From NCBI RefSeq assembly GCF_900240295.1, contig NZ_OEQB01000008.1, forward strand, positions 43,528 to 107,527: 64,000 nt of DNA. The letters run 5' to 3'. Shown piece after piece: positions 1 to 8,776 of the stretch (position 1 is the stretch's first letter; every line of letters begins with the position of its first letter). The notes under the pieces are model-generated. The model saw only the letters and a list, made by a program, of their open reading frames with translations, was not told the origin of the DNA and did no database searches. Origin of the DNA: Megasphaera vaginalis (ex Bordigoni et al. 2020). Lineage in GTDB: Bacteria > Bacillota > Negativicutes > Veillonellales > Megasphaeraceae. Position numbers and translations under genes: made by a program.

Positions 1-2
1 CA

Positions 3-725
3 CAGTATCGCTTTGAGCAGTGGAATTATTCGCGGCAGGCTTCGTTGGCCGATAAAGCGCTGGATAAATTTGCGCTTACCGACGGACTGGCCGGCGCCGC
101 CTTAGATCAGGAGCTGCAGGCCAAAGTGGCAATTAAACAGACTGAACTGAATGACCGTTTACAGCGTCGTTATGAGGAACTGATGAAGGCTCACCGGAAA
201 AACGGGCCGTTATTAACGGAAGAAGAGAATTTGCGCGTCGTTAATTTGCAGTTGAAATTACAGACGGCTTCTCTTACTGCGGCAGAGCGGCAGGCGGTTC
301 AGGCGGAATTGCAGGGATTGCTGCAAAAAAGCGACAAGACGAGCGCTGATGCGGCGGTGCCGGAAGACGTGACGACGGCGATGGCGGCAGAGAAGGAAAA
401 AGCCGCTGCGGAGCTGACGGCCTATGCCGAAGATGTAAAGAAAGAATTGCAACAGCGCCGTGACGACGGTCACGAACTTTTTGCCGCGCAGATGGGAGCT
501 TTGGGCGAGCGGCCGGATCCGTCTGTTTGGAACAATGAGTGGAAGGAAAAGTTGGAAGCTAAAGAAGGGGAAATGAAGGCGGAAAAAGAGGCCATCATGA
601 CCGATATCCGTGAAAAAGCGGCCGCCGTTGCCGAAGAGCAGGGGATTGATATGGTTTTCAGCGAATACTTGGGCACCGGCACGGCGTTGGATATAACGGA
701 TGACATTATTGCCAGACTGGCATAA
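3..725 (+). CDS. OmpH/Skp-like periplasmic protein, 5' end outside window
   Basis: The reading frame is open from the first bases of the window, so the start lies upstream. A TTG at 45 is in frame but has no ribosome binding site. The visible 240 residues are rich in Glu, Lys, Gln and Ala, as expected of the long helical hairpin of Skp/OmpH chaperones. The C-terminus (ALDITDDIIARL) closely resembles the end of the next gene's product (IDVTDDLIAKM), so the two are probably paralogues. Skp-type proteins hold unfolded outer-membrane proteins in the periplasm. It lies 14 bases before the second OmpH-like gene and upstream of lpxD, the classic envelope order. Family assignment rests on composition and context. 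The missing N-terminus should show a signal sequence. Confidence 0.65.
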   Translation, partial: QYRFEQWNYSRQASLADKALDKFALTDGLAGAALDQELQAKVAIKQTELNDRLQRRYEELMKAHRKNGPLLTEEENLRVVNLQLKLQTASLTAAERQAVQAELQGLLQKSDKTSADAAVPEDVTTAMAAEKEKAAAELTAYAEDVKKELQQRRDDGHELFAAQMGALGERPDPSVWNNEWKEKLEAKEGEMKAEKEAIMTDIREKAAAVAEEQGIDMVFSEYLGTGTALDITDDIIARLA

Positions 726-739
726 CAGGAGGCTTATTG

Positions 740-1159
740 ATGAAGAAATCAGGAAAACGATTAGCGGCGGCAGCACTTTTCATGCTGACGACAGCATTGT
801 TGTCAGGTTGCGGCGGTGAAGATAAAGTCGGCGTCGTCGACATGACGCGGGTACAAAAGGAAGCGCCTATTGTTCAGCAATATAAGCAGAAGACCGATGA
901 AAAACGGGAAGCTGCCAATAAAGAGCTGCAGGAAGCGCAACAATCCATGTCGGCAGAGGATTTTCAGAAAAAGGAACAGCAAGTCAAGCAGGAATTAAAT
1001 ATTTATGCTGCCAGCATGCAGCGTCAATTTTTATCGGATATGCAAAGCAAACTCGGTGATATTGCCAAGGAAAAGAATGTCGGTATCGTTGTCGTGAAGT
1101 CTGCCGTTCCGCAAGGCGGTATCGATGTGACGGACGATTTGATCGCGAAGATGAAGTAA
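740..1159 (+). CDS. OmpH/Skp family lipoprotein
   Basis: The 139-residue product begins with a positively charged, hydrophobic signal ending in a lipobox (LLSGC, Cys24), so it should be a lipid-anchored periplasmic protein. After it comes the OmpH signature beginning VGVVDMTRVQKEAP, then a charged helical region of about 80 residues and the closing IDVTDDLIAKM. The ATG at 740 is preferred over the TTG at 737 because AGGAGG at 727-732 is seven bases upstream. OmpH/Skp chaperones escort outer-membrane proteins, and the gene sits directly before lpxD as in many diderm bacteria. A lipoprotein form is less usual than soluble Skp. Confidence 0.85.
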   Translation: MKKSGKRLAAAALFMLTTALLSGCGGEDKVGVVDMTRVQKEAPIVQQYKQKTDEKREAANKELQEAQQSMSAEDFQKKEQQVKQELNIYAASMQRQFLSDMQSKLGDIAKEKNVGIVVVKSAVPQGGIDVTDDLIAKMK

Positions 1160-1175
1160 AAAGGAGTTGTACATC

Positions 1176-2198
1176 GTGAAAAAAACAGTACGCGAATTGG
1201 CACAATTGCTGAATGGATCCGTTGTTGGCGATGAAACCAGGGAAGTCAGTGATGTAAAGGGACTGGCAGAGGCCGGCGTAAGCGACGTCACCTTTGCCGT
1301 CGATCCCTATACGGAATATTTGCCGCAGATTCATGCCGGCGTTATTATCGTCGAAAAAGAAGTGCCTGCCGGCGACAATACGCTGATCGTCGTTGCTAAT
1401 CCCCGCTTGGCTTTTTCGCAGCTCCTCGTGCTTTTTCATCCGCGTCAATCCGTTGTTGAAGGGATTCATCCGACGGCCGTTATCGGCGAAGATACACAGC
1501 TTGGCAGCGGTACTGCCGTAATGGCTTATGCCGTTATCGGCAAAAATGTACAGATCGGCGCCGATTGCACGATATATCCCTTTGTCTTTATTGGCGATCA
1601 GGTAACGATCGGCAGCGGTTCCACTATTTATCCCGGCGCCGTTATTCATGAAAACAGTGTTCTCGGCGAACGGGCCGTTATTCGGGCTCATGCCGTTATC
1701 GGCGGAGAAGGGTTCGGGTTCGCGACGAACGAAGGCAAACATACACGGATTCCTCAGATCGGGAATGTAGCTATCGGTGACGATGTGGAAATCGGAGCCT
1801 GTACGACGATCGATAACGCCACGCTGGAGAGTACCAAAATCGGCAGCGGTACAAAAATCGATAATCTCGTCCATTTGGGGCATAATGTCGAAATCGGTGA
1901 AGATTGTTTTCTCATTGCGCAGACCGGGATCGCCGGCAGCACGAAGGCGGGGAACCATGTCATTTTCGCCGGACAGACAGGCTGTACCGGTCATGTTACC
2001 ATCGGCGACAACGCCGTCTTTGCCGGTAAATCGGGCATCGTCGGCAATATCAAGGCGAATACGGTCAACGCCGGTTTTCCGGCACGTCCTCATATTGAAT
2101 GGAGCCGGATGCAAGTCCACTTAAAGCGGCTGCCGGAAATGGCAAAGACGATTAAGGCGTTGGAAGCCCGGTTGGCAGCTTTGGAAAAAAAGGATTGA
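1176..2198 (+). CDS. lpxD: UDP-3-O-acylglucosamine N-acyltransferase
   Basis: LpxD adds the second 3-hydroxyacyl chain to UDP-3-O-acylglucosamine, the third step of lipid A synthesis, in the cytoplasm. The 340-residue protein has the N-terminal uridine-binding domain (from TVRELAQLLNGSVVG) followed by a long left-handed beta helix of hexapeptide repeats, for example IGENTQLGSG-type and IGDNAVFAGK-type turns, and a C-terminal helix (MAKTIKALEARL). Length is typical. The GTG at 1176 follows AAGGAG at 1161-1166 with normal spacing. It lies between OmpH-like genes and a lipid A acyltransferase, which supports an outer-membrane-bearing organism. Confidence 0.95.
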   Translation: MKKTVRELAQLLNGSVVGDETREVSDVKGLAEAGVSDVTFAVDPYTEYLPQIHAGVIIVEKEVPAGDNTLIVVANPRLAFSQLLVLFHPRQSVVEGIHPTAVIGEDTQLGSGTAVMAYAVIGKNVQIGADCTIYPFVFIGDQVTIGSGSTIYPGAVIHENSVLGERAVIRAHAVIGGEGFGFATNEGKHTRIPQIGNVAIGDDVEIGACTTIDNATLESTKIGSGTKIDNLVHLGHNVEIGEDCFLIAQTGIAGSTKAGNHVIFAGQTGCTGHVTIGDNAVFAGKSGIVGNIKANTVNAGFPARPHIEWSRMQVHLKRLPEMAKTIKALEARLAALEKKD

Positions 2199-2213
2199 AG
2201 AAGGTACGCTCTC

Positions 2214-3140
2214 ATGTATATATTGATGAAATGTCTGAGTTTTTTACTCTGTCATCTCCCTCTTTCCTGGAGTCATGCATTCGGCCGCTGGCTGGGGCAT
2301 TTCTTTTGGGCCTTCGTTCCCAAGAAGAGGAAGCTCTTGGCGCAGCGGCAGATCCTGGATTGCGCTATTACAGATGATCCTGACGAAGCGATGGCGATCG
2401 GCAAGGCCAGCGCCCTGCGTTTTGGCCCGATGATCGTGGAAGTCTTGCTCTTTCCGCGGTATCGCGGCAGAGAAAAGCTGCGTGAAATAGTCGAGATCAG
2501 GGGCAGAGAATACCTGGATCCACTCATCGAAAATCCGGCAGGCGGTGTCTTTATGGCTTCCCATGCCGGCAATTGGGAGCTCCTGGGCGCCGTTATGGCG
2601 ACAGAAGGGCTGCGCTTGATTTCTGTTGCGCAAGAGCAAAACAATGCCGGCGCCGATCGCTTTATCAATGAGTACAGGCAGATGCAAAAGCAGCACGTAA
2701 CGTATAAAACCGGTATTCGAGATATGATCCGCTTTTTGCGGGACGGTTATTATATCGGACTCTTAATGGATCAGGACCCTGGTTATGCCGGCATTATGGT
2801 AAAACTTTTCGGCAAGGATACGCTCACTGCTGACGGACCTGCGAAATTCGCTGTATTGGGTAACTACCCCGTCGTGCCGGTGTTCATTCATGAAGACCGG
2901 CCATACCACCATTGCATAGAAGTATTGCCGCCTGTATATCCTTTCGCATGTGACAAAGAATACACGAAAGAAGAAAAAAAAGAACGCACGTATTCGCTGA
3001 CGCAGGAATTGAACCTGATCCTGGAAAACCGTATACGGACGTATCCGGAAGACTGGTTCTGGCTCCATAATCGTTGGAAATGGACAGACCGGTATAAGGC
3101 GAAAAAAGCCGGGAAAAATGAAAAGGAAAACAGCATATAA
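2214..3140 (+). CDS. Lipid A biosynthesis (LpxL/HtrB-type) acyltransferase
   Basis: A 308-residue member of the LpxL/LpxM family, which adds secondary acyl chains to Kdo-lipid IVA or lipid A at the inner membrane. It shows the HX4(D/E) catalytic motif as HAGNWE near residue 118, an N-terminal hydrophobic anchor, and the terminal motif PEDWFWLHNRWKW typical of this family. The start ATG at 2214 has a GAAGAAGG site upstream. It follows lpxD by 15 bases and is closed by a strong terminator, so it ends the envelope operon. Whether it acts first (LpxL) or second (LpxM) cannot be told from sequence. Confidence 0.88.
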   Translation: MYILMKCLSFLLCHLPLSWSHAFGRWLGHFFWAFVPKKRKLLAQRQILDCAITDDPDEAMAIGKASALRFGPMIVEVLLFPRYRGREKLREIVEIRGREYLDPLIENPAGGVFMASHAGNWELLGAVMATEGLRLISVAQEQNNAGADRFINEYRQMQKQHVTYKTGIRDMIRFLRDGYYIGLLMDQDPGYAGIMVKLFGKDTLTADGPAKFAVLGNYPVVPVFIHEDRPYHHCIEVLPPVYPFACDKEYTKEEKKERTYSLTQELNLILENRIRTYPEDWFWLHNRWKWTDRYKAKKAGKNEKENSI

Positions 3141-3151
3141 ACTATAATTAA

Positions 3152-3185
3152 AAGAGACAACTGCACAGCAGTTGTCTCTTTGTTT
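3152..3185 (+). terminator. Rho-independent terminator of the lpx operon
   Basis: A 12-bp perfect stem (AAGAGACAACTG with its complement) encloses a five-base loop and is followed by TTGTTT. It lies just after the acyltransferase stop codon. Confidence 0.85.
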
Positions 3186-3189
3186 AACC

Positions 3190-3403
3190 GGACAGGCGAA
3201 AATCATCTGATATTTCGGTTCTGATAACTGACTGCGTTACGGATAATCGCTTTTGCAAGATGAGCGATGTCGAAGGCGGAGATGATCACTTAAGAAAGGC
3301 GTTTAAAAAAATCTATTTTCTCTCCCATAGAGGGAGCGCTTTTCGGTTGACGGTTAGAAAAAACTGCCCGGCAGTATGGCATCGGTTTTTCTGCAAAAAT
3401 ACG
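3190..3403. other. Intergenic stretch with no supported gene
   Basis: No ribosome binding site plus plausible start is visible on either strand. On the minus strand a frame broken by TAA yields two coding-looking pieces (ending in SMGEKIDFFKRLS and then DIAHLAKAIIRNAVSYQ), which may be gene debris or an interspersed repeat. Confidence 0.4.
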
Positions 3404-3460
3404 TATGCCCTGTCATGTATACCGGCGGAAGAAGTTGCCGGATATGCATGGCAGGGCATA
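3394..3460 (-). terminator. Long-stem terminator of the LysR/membrane protein operon
   Basis: An inverted repeat of about 24 bp (TATGCCCTG-C/T-CATG-C/T-AT and CCGGC on each side of a nine-base loop) lies nine bases beyond the minus-strand stop codon. Read on the minus strand it is followed by ATTTTT. The two internal differences are G-U pairs in plus-strand RNA and mismatches in minus-strand RNA. Confidence 0.65.
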
Positions 3461-3468
3461 TCTACGAA

Positions 3469-3828
3469 TTACTGCGTTTGAGAAGGCGGCTGCGGCTGAC
3501 TCGGATCCAACCGCCAAGTATTGCGCAACACTCTGAAGTTGATGTCCGTCCATTTTTTTTGAATGTCCTGTACCGATTCATTCAGGGAGTAGAGAAGATT
3601 ATTGTAATTATTATAATCTTGTTCCAATTGGGCAATTCGAAATTCCTGGATATGGGAAAGGTTTTTCAATTCAACGACTTGCACGATGAGATACGATATG
3701 CAGAGCAGTTGGAGAAGTATCACGGCCAGGAGAGAAAAAGACAGTACGGCGAGCTTTTTCGGATCAGCACAGCGCTGCTGCAGCAACGAAAGGATATGAT
3801 TCAAGATATTTTTAGGCGTGGAATACAA
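3469..3828 (-). CDS. Small single-pass membrane protein, unknown function
   Basis: The 119-residue product has a short basic N-terminus, one strong hydrophobic segment at about residues 26-50 (LAVLSFSLLAVILLQLLC and following), then a hydrophilic region with Asn/Tyr/Leu heptad character (DYNNYNNLLYSLNE) likely to form a short coiled coil, and a Pro/Gln-rich tail. This suggests a membrane anchor with an exposed helical domain. The TTG at 3828 is the only sensible start: an in-frame TAA lies just upstream and GGAAGGA precedes it. It begins 28 bases after the LysR gene on the same strand, so the two are probably co-transcribed. I do not recognise the family. Confidence 0.7.
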   Translation of the reverse strand: MYSTPKNILNHILSLLQQRCADPKKLAVLSFSLLAVILLQLLCISYLIVQVVELKNLSHIQEFRIAQLEQDYNNYNNLLYSLNESVQDIQKKWTDINFRVLRNTWRLDPSQPQPPSQTQ

Positions 3829-3855
3829 GGTGAGAACATCCTTCCGCTGAAAAGT

Positions 3856-4767
3856 TTACATATTAGAAATAGTGCGGGCTTTATTGCGGACAAAATCAAG
3901 CCAAAGCTGAGCGGCATGAGAAAGGTAATGGCCGCGCTTCCAAATGACATAGAGCACGTGCATGATTTCCGGTTCCACTAAAGGCCGGACCACGACGGAA
4001 TCATAAATACGGGGCGACGTTTCCTTATTCGGGCAGAGCCGGCTTGGCAGCAGAGCGACCCCCAGGTCCGCGACAACTGTTTGAATCATCAGATCGCGCT
4101 GACTCGTTTCAAAAACGATTTTAGGCTGAAAACCTATTTTTTTGCAGTTTTGAATGATCTCGTCATGGAGGTTAAAGTCATCTCGATACAAGACCAGCGA
4201 TTCATTGGCCAACTTTTTCAACGGAATCGTCTTTTCTTTGCTGAGCACATTATTTCGATGAATGATAACGTGCATCGGATCCTGGCTTAAAAAGAATGAT
4301 TCAAATTCTTTTTCCTTTGGTTGTGTACACACGATCCCTAAATCGATCAGGCCTTCTTGGACGCTGATTTCTACTTTCTTGGAACCGTGTTCGTATAAAT
4401 CCAACTCTATTTGCGGATATTCCTGCTTGAAAGCGCCGAGAAGATTGGCGAAAATAGGCGCGCCTGTAATCGGCGGCAAGCCGATCAGGACCGTACCTTG
4501 TTCCAATTTGAACTCATTTTCGAAGTCGACCTTTAAATGCTCAAACATAAAGACGACACGTTTGGCATGCGTTAAAAATATGGCGCCTGCATCGGTGAGT
4601 TCAACGGCTTTGGCGTTGCGCATAAAGAGGACGACACTCAGTTCCTCTTCCAAGGCTTTGATGGTACGGCTGATGGCCGACTGCGAGATATGCAGCGTTC
4701 GAGCCGCTTTGCTGAAAGATTTTTTGTCGGCAACCTCCACGAAATATTTGAGATGATGAAAATCCAT
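3856..4767 (-). CDS. LysR-family transcriptional regulator
   Basis: A 303-residue LysR-type protein. The N-terminal winged helix-turn-helix (MDFHHLKYFVEVADKKSF then ISQSAISRTIKALEEEL) is followed by a periplasmic-binding-protein-like effector domain from about residue 90. The start ATG at 4767 has GGGAGGTG a few bases upstream. It is divergent from the pyruvate:ferredoxin oxidoreductase gene across 438 bases, the usual arrangement for a LysR protein and its target, so control of that gene is a reasonable inference. The effector is unknown. Confidence 0.9.
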   Translation of the reverse strand: MDFHHLKYFVEVADKKSFSKAARTLHISQSAISRTIKALEEELSVVLFMRNAKAVELTDAGAIFLTHAKRVVFMFEHLKVDFENEFKLEQGTVLIGLPPITGAPIFANLLGAFKQEYPQIELDLYEHGSKKVEISVQEGLIDLGIVCTQPKEKEFESFFLSQDPMHVIIHRNNVLSKEKTIPLKKLANESLVLYRDDFNLHDEIIQNCKKIGFQPKIVFETSQRDLMIQTVVADLGVALLPSRLCPNKETSPRIYDSVVVRPLVEPEIMHVLYVIWKRGHYLSHAAQLWLDFVRNKARTISNM

Positions 4768-4855
4768 ATTGCCACCTCCCGGAATAATAGATACTGAAAA
4801 AGTATATGTTTACCAAATGACACATATTGATATTGAAAACGGTATGAGACGTCTA

Positions 4856-4884
4856 TTGAATTCCCATTTTTTAAGGAATATAAT
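4856..4884 (+). promoter_or_regulatory. Candidate sigma-70 promoter for the oxidoreductase gene
   Basis: TTGAAT (4856-4861), a 17-base spacer and TATAAT (4879-4884). Starting here the transcript would have a leader of about 315 bases before the ATG at 5206. Other TATAAT matches at 4974 and 4996 lack good -35 partners. The rest of the 438-base interval is AT-rich and holds no gene. Confidence 0.5.
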
Positions 4885-5143
4885 TAAGTGGTAGAAGAAA
4901 GTTACAAAGTCGTTCGGGTATATTGGTCCGGAGCTAAAAATAAAAGTGTTGTTTTGCGAATTGGTAATATCACTATAATAATATTACATATTTAGTATAA
5001 TAGCAATACTTTATTGAAGGTTTCCTGAACTGTCTTATGTTGTGATTGCAGTAACATATAGACACATGTATTGCATACTTATGCGGAATGTATTTTGTAT
5101 ACAGTATATGCGCGGATGACAATGGGCTTTTAACTTTGTCTGA

Positions 5144-5166
5144 ACAGTACGGTTTCGCCGTATTGT
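5144..5166 (+). promoter_or_regulatory. Leader hairpin upstream of the oxidoreductase
   Basis: A nine-base-pair stem (ACAGTACGG / CCGTATTGT, one G-U pair) with loop TTTCG lies 40 bases before the start codon. It has no long U-tract, so it is more likely an mRNA-stabilising or protein-binding structure than a terminator. Confidence 0.4.
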
Positions 5167-5205
5167 CAATTATTTTGAACTCAAATAAAGGAGCGTGTTT
5201 TTTCT

Positions 5206-8200
5206 ATGAGCAAATTTAAAACCATGGATGGTAATGAAGCGGCTGCATGGGCGTCCTATGCATTTACCGAAGTTGCTGCAATTTACCCGATTACACCGTC
5301 TTCTCCTATGGCTGAACATGTCGATGATTGGGCAGCTGCCGGTATGAAAAACCTTTTCGGCAGCACCGTAAAAGTCGTTGAAATGCAGTCTGAAGCCGGT
5401 GCAGCAGGTGCGTTCCACGGTTCTTTGCAGGCCGGTGCCATGACCACCACATATACAGCTTCGCAAGGGTTTTTATTGATGATTCCGAATATGTATAAAG
5501 TTGCCGGCGAATTGCTTCCCGGTGTCTTCCATGTAGCTGCTCGTGCTTTGGCTAATCATGCGTTGAGCATTTTCGGCGATCACCAGGACGTCATGTCCGC
5601 TCGCGCTTCGGGATGCTGTCTTTTGGCCGAATCCAATGTACAGGAAGTAATGGATCTGGCCGGCGTTGCTCATTTGGCCGCTCTGAAAGGCCGTTTGCCT
5701 TTCATCAACTTCTTTGACGGTTTCCGCACATCCCATGAAATTCAAAAAGTTGAAGTCATGGATTTTGAAAACTATCGCGATTTGGTAGATTGGGATGCGT
5801 TGAACGATTTCCGCAAGCGCGCCTTGAATCCGGATGCTCCTCAGGTTCGCGGCACTGCTGAAAACCCGGATATTTACTTCCAGCATTGTGAAGCAAATAA
5901 CAAGTTCTACGAAGCGATGCCGGACATTGTTGAAGAATACATGGATAAGATTTCTGAAATCACCGGCCGTACATATAAGCCTTTCAATTATGTAGGCGCT
6001 CCTGATGCGGAACGCGTTATCGTTTCCATGGGTTCCTTATCGGACGTTGTAAAACAGGCTGTCAAATATCTCGTCGGTCAGGGCGAAAAAGTCGGGGCCA
6101 TCAACGTTCATCTCTATCGTCCGTTCTCGGCCAAGCATTTGGCCGCCGTATTGCCGAAAACGGTTAAAAAGATCGCCGTTATCGACCGTACGAAAGAACC
6201 GGGTTCTCTCGGTGAACCCCTTTATTTGGACATCGTCGATTATGTCAAGGAAAGCGGTCTGGCCATTGATTTGATTGGCGGCCGTGCCGGTCTCGGCTCC
6301 AAAGACGTTGTTCCTGAAGATATTCTCCCCGTCTTTGAAGAACTCAATAAAGAACATTCTCTTAACGGCTTTACGATCGGTATCGTTGATGACGTTACGA
6401 ATCTTTCCCTGGCACGGGCACCGAAGATGCCGATGGATCTGACGGGCCTGACATCTTGCAAATTCTGGGGATTCGGCTCCGACGGTACTGTTGGCGCCAA
6501 TAAATCGGCCATCAAGATTATCGGCGACCACACGGACATGTATGCTCAGGCATATTTTGCCTATGATTCCAAGAAATCCGGCGGTGTCACGATTTCTCAC
6601 TTGCGGTTCGGGACACAGCCGATTGAAATGCCGTATCTGATTGACGCAGCCGACTACATTGCCTGCCACCGTCAATCTTATGTACGTCGCTTCGATTTGC
6701 TCCGCGGCGTTAAAGACGGCGGTACGTTCATGCTGAACTGTACCTGGACGGACGAAGAATTGGAAAAAGAACTTCCTGCAAAGATTAAACGCGATATCGC
6801 TAAGAATCACGTTAAGTTCTACACGCTGAACGGTGATGCCATCGGCCAGAAACTCGGCCTCGGCACGCGTATCAACATGGTTATGCAGGCTGCTTTCTTT
6901 GCCTTGGCAAAGGTTATTCCTCTCGAAGATGCCGTTAAATATTTGAAAGACTCCATTGTCAAGAGCTATGGCAAGAAGGGGCAGAAGGTTGTTGACATGA
7001 ACTGGGCTGCCGTTGATGCCGGTGTCGGTGAATTCCATGAAGTACAGTATCCTGCTTCTTGGGCTGATGCTGTTGATGAAGTGGTAGCGGGCCGTCCGAC
7101 GAGCGAATATTTTGAAAATGTTGCAGCGCCCGTTCTCGGTCAGATCGGTGATGATTTGAAAGTATCCGACTTCGTAGGTCGTGAAGACGGTACGATGCCG
7201 TCGGGCACTTCTAAATTTGAAAAAGCCGGCCCGGCTCTGCATGTACCGGCTTGGGACAGCGAAAAATGTATCGGTTGTACGCAGTGCTCTTTTGTATGTC
7301 CTCATGCTACTATTCGCCCTGTTTTGACGACAAAAGAAGAAACGGCTGCAGCTCCGGCAGGGTATAAAGTTGCTCCGAAAGCAAAATCTGGCAAAGAATA
7401 TGATTTCGCGATTGTCGTTGACCAACTTGACTGTCTCGAATGCGGCAGTTGTGTAAATGTTTGCCCTGTCAAGGCGTTGACGATGGTACCGAATACGGAC
7501 GAAGAACGCGCTAAGATGGATCTTTGGTACTATGGCACGGAAACGGTAACGCCGAAAGCTAATCCGCAGAACAAGAAGACCGTTATCGGTTCTCAGTTCG
7601 AAACGCCTCTCCTCGAATTCTCCGGCGCTTGCGCCGGTTGCGGCGAAACACCGTATGTCAAACTCGTTACGCAACTCTTCGGCGATCGCATGATGATTGC
7701 CAATGCAACGGGCTGCTCCTCCATTTGGGGTGCATCCGCTCCGGTTGCTCCGTATACGACTAATGCCGCAGGTCATGGTCCTTCCTGGGCGAACAGCCTT
7801 TTCGAAGATGCTGCTGAATTCGGTCTCGGCATGTTCATCGGTGTAGATAAGGTTCGTCAGGATATGGCTGCTAAAGTTGAAGAAGCCAAAGCTGTTGCTT
7901 CTCCGGAACTTCAGGCTGCTCTCAGCGACTGGGCTGCCAACCTCATGGAAGGCGAAGGGAGCCGTGAACGCGCTGATAAAGTGGAAGCTCTCCTGAAGGC
8001 TGAAGCTGCAGGCAAGGCAATCCTCGAAGAATTCCTCGAAAAGAAACAGTTCCTCGTAAAACGTTCCCACTGGATCATCGGCGGTGACGGCTGGTCCTAC
8101 GATATCGGTTACGGCGGTGTCGATCATGTCCTCGCTTCTGATCAGGACATCAATGTCCTTGTTCTCGATACGGAAGTATATTCCAATACGGGCGGCCAGT

Positions 8201-8721
8201 CTTCCAAGGCTACGCCGACGGCTGCTATCGCGCAGTTCGCCGCATCCGGCAAGCGGACGAAGAAGAAGGACCTCGGGATGATGGCTATTTCCTACGGATA
8301 TGTCTATGTGGCTCAGGTATCCATGGGAGCCGATAAGAATCAGCTCATGAAAGCAATCAACGAAGCTGAAGCGTATCATGGCCCGTCTCTCGTTATTTGC
8401 TACGCTCCTTGCATTAACCACGGTATCCGCAAGGGCATGGGCAAGAGCCAGGAAGAAGAAAAACTCGCCGTATCCTGCGGTTACTGGGATCTTTTCCGGT
8501 ACAATCCGGATCTGGCAGCTCAAGGCAAGAATCCGTTCAGTCTCGATTCGAAAGAACCGGACTACACGAAGTTCCAGGAATTCCTCCAGGGAGAAGTTCG
8601 TTATGCTTCCTTGGCAAAGGCGTTCCCCGATATGGCACAGTCTCTTTATGAAAAGACTGAAGCCGACGCTAAAGCCCGCCGTCAGACATATGTACGTTTC
8701 CAGAGCGGTTTTGAAGGCTAA
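5206..8721 (+). CDS. nifJ: Pyruvate:ferredoxin (flavodoxin) oxidoreductase, single-chain
   Basis: The 1171-residue homodimeric-type enzyme oxidises pyruvate with CoA to acetyl-CoA and CO2 and passes electrons to ferredoxin, the central step of anaerobic pyruvate use. Domains in order: pyrimidine-binding domain I (AAWASYAFTEVAAIYPITPSS near residue 10), domain II, the gamma-like domain around residues 410-630, a two-cluster ferredoxin domain (CIGCTQCSFVCPH near 688 and CLECGSCVNVCPV near 742), and the thiamine diphosphate domain with CAGCGETPY near 809 and GDGWSYDIGYGG near 960. A further conserved Cys lies near the C-terminus. AAAGGAG precedes the ATG at 12 bases. It is monocistronic, with a promoter and terminator of its own. 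Confidence 0.98.
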   Translation: MSKFKTMDGNEAAAWASYAFTEVAAIYPITPSSPMAEHVDDWAAAGMKNLFGSTVKVVEMQSEAGAAGAFHGSLQAGAMTTTYTASQGFLLMIPNMYKVAGELLPGVFHVAARALANHALSIFGDHQDVMSARASGCCLLAESNVQEVMDLAGVAHLAALKGRLPFINFFDGFRTSHEIQKVEVMDFENYRDLVDWDALNDFRKRALNPDAPQVRGTAENPDIYFQHCEANNKFYEAMPDIVEEYMDKISEITGRTYKPFNYVGAPDAERVIVSMGSLSDVVKQAVKYLVGQGEKVGAINVHLYRPFSAKHLAAVLPKTVKKIAVIDRTKEPGSLGEPLYLDIVDYVKESGLAIDLIGGRAGLGSKDVVPEDILPVFEELNKEHSLNGFTIGIVDDVTNLSLARAPKMPMDLTGLTSCKFWGFGSDGTVGANKSAIKIIGDHTDMYAQAYFAYDSKKSGGVTISHLRFGTQPIEMPYLIDAADYIACHRQSYVRRFDLLRGVKDGGTFMLNCTWTDEELEKELPAKIKRDIAKNHVKFYTLNGDAIGQKLGLGTRINMVMQAAFFALAKVIPLEDAVKYLKDSIVKSYGKKGQKVVDMNWAAVDAGVGEFHEVQYPASWADAVDEVVAGRPTSEYFENVAAPVLGQIGDDLKVSDFVGREDGTMPSGTSKFEKAGPALHVPAWDSEKCIGCTQCSFVCPHATIRPVLTTKEETAAAPAGYKVAPKAKSGKEYDFAIVVDQLDCLECGSCVNVCPVKALTMVPNTDEERAKMDLWYYGTETVTPKANPQNKKTVIGSQFETPLLEFSGACAGCGETPYVKLVTQLFGDRMMIANATGCSSIWGASAPVAPYTTNAAGHGPSWANSLFEDAAEFGLGMFIGVDKVRQDMAAKVEEAKAVASPELQAALSDWAANLMEGEGSRERADKVEALLKAEAAGKAILEEFLEKKQFLVKRSHWIIGGDGWSYDIGYGGVDHVLASDQDINVLVLDTEVYSNTGGQSSKATPTAAIAQFAASGKRTKKKDLGMMAISYGYVYVAQVSMGADKNQLMKAINEAEAYHGPSLVICYAPCINHGIRKGMGKSQEEEKLAVSCGYWDLFRYNPDLAAQGKNPFSLDSKEPDYTKFQEFLQGEVRYASLAKAFPDMAQSLYEKTEADAKARRQTYVRFQSGFEG

Positions 8722-8741
8722 GAATAAAAGCGATATGCTTG

Positions 8742-8776
8742 AAAAAGAGGACTCCATATGGAGTCCTCTTTTTTTG
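8742..8776 (+). terminator. Terminator after the oxidoreductase gene
   Basis: A near-perfect 14-bp stem (AAAAAGAGGACTCC and complement) around ATAT, followed by a T tract. Confidence 0.9.

Noticed and set aside
984..2120. A 378-residue antisense frame over lpxD
   Set aside because: It is a shadow of the repetitive hexapeptide coding sequence; no start signal or domain.
3260..3481. A 73-residue plus-strand ORF
   Set aside because: It ends in the LysR-operon terminator hairpin, lacks a binding site and looks random.
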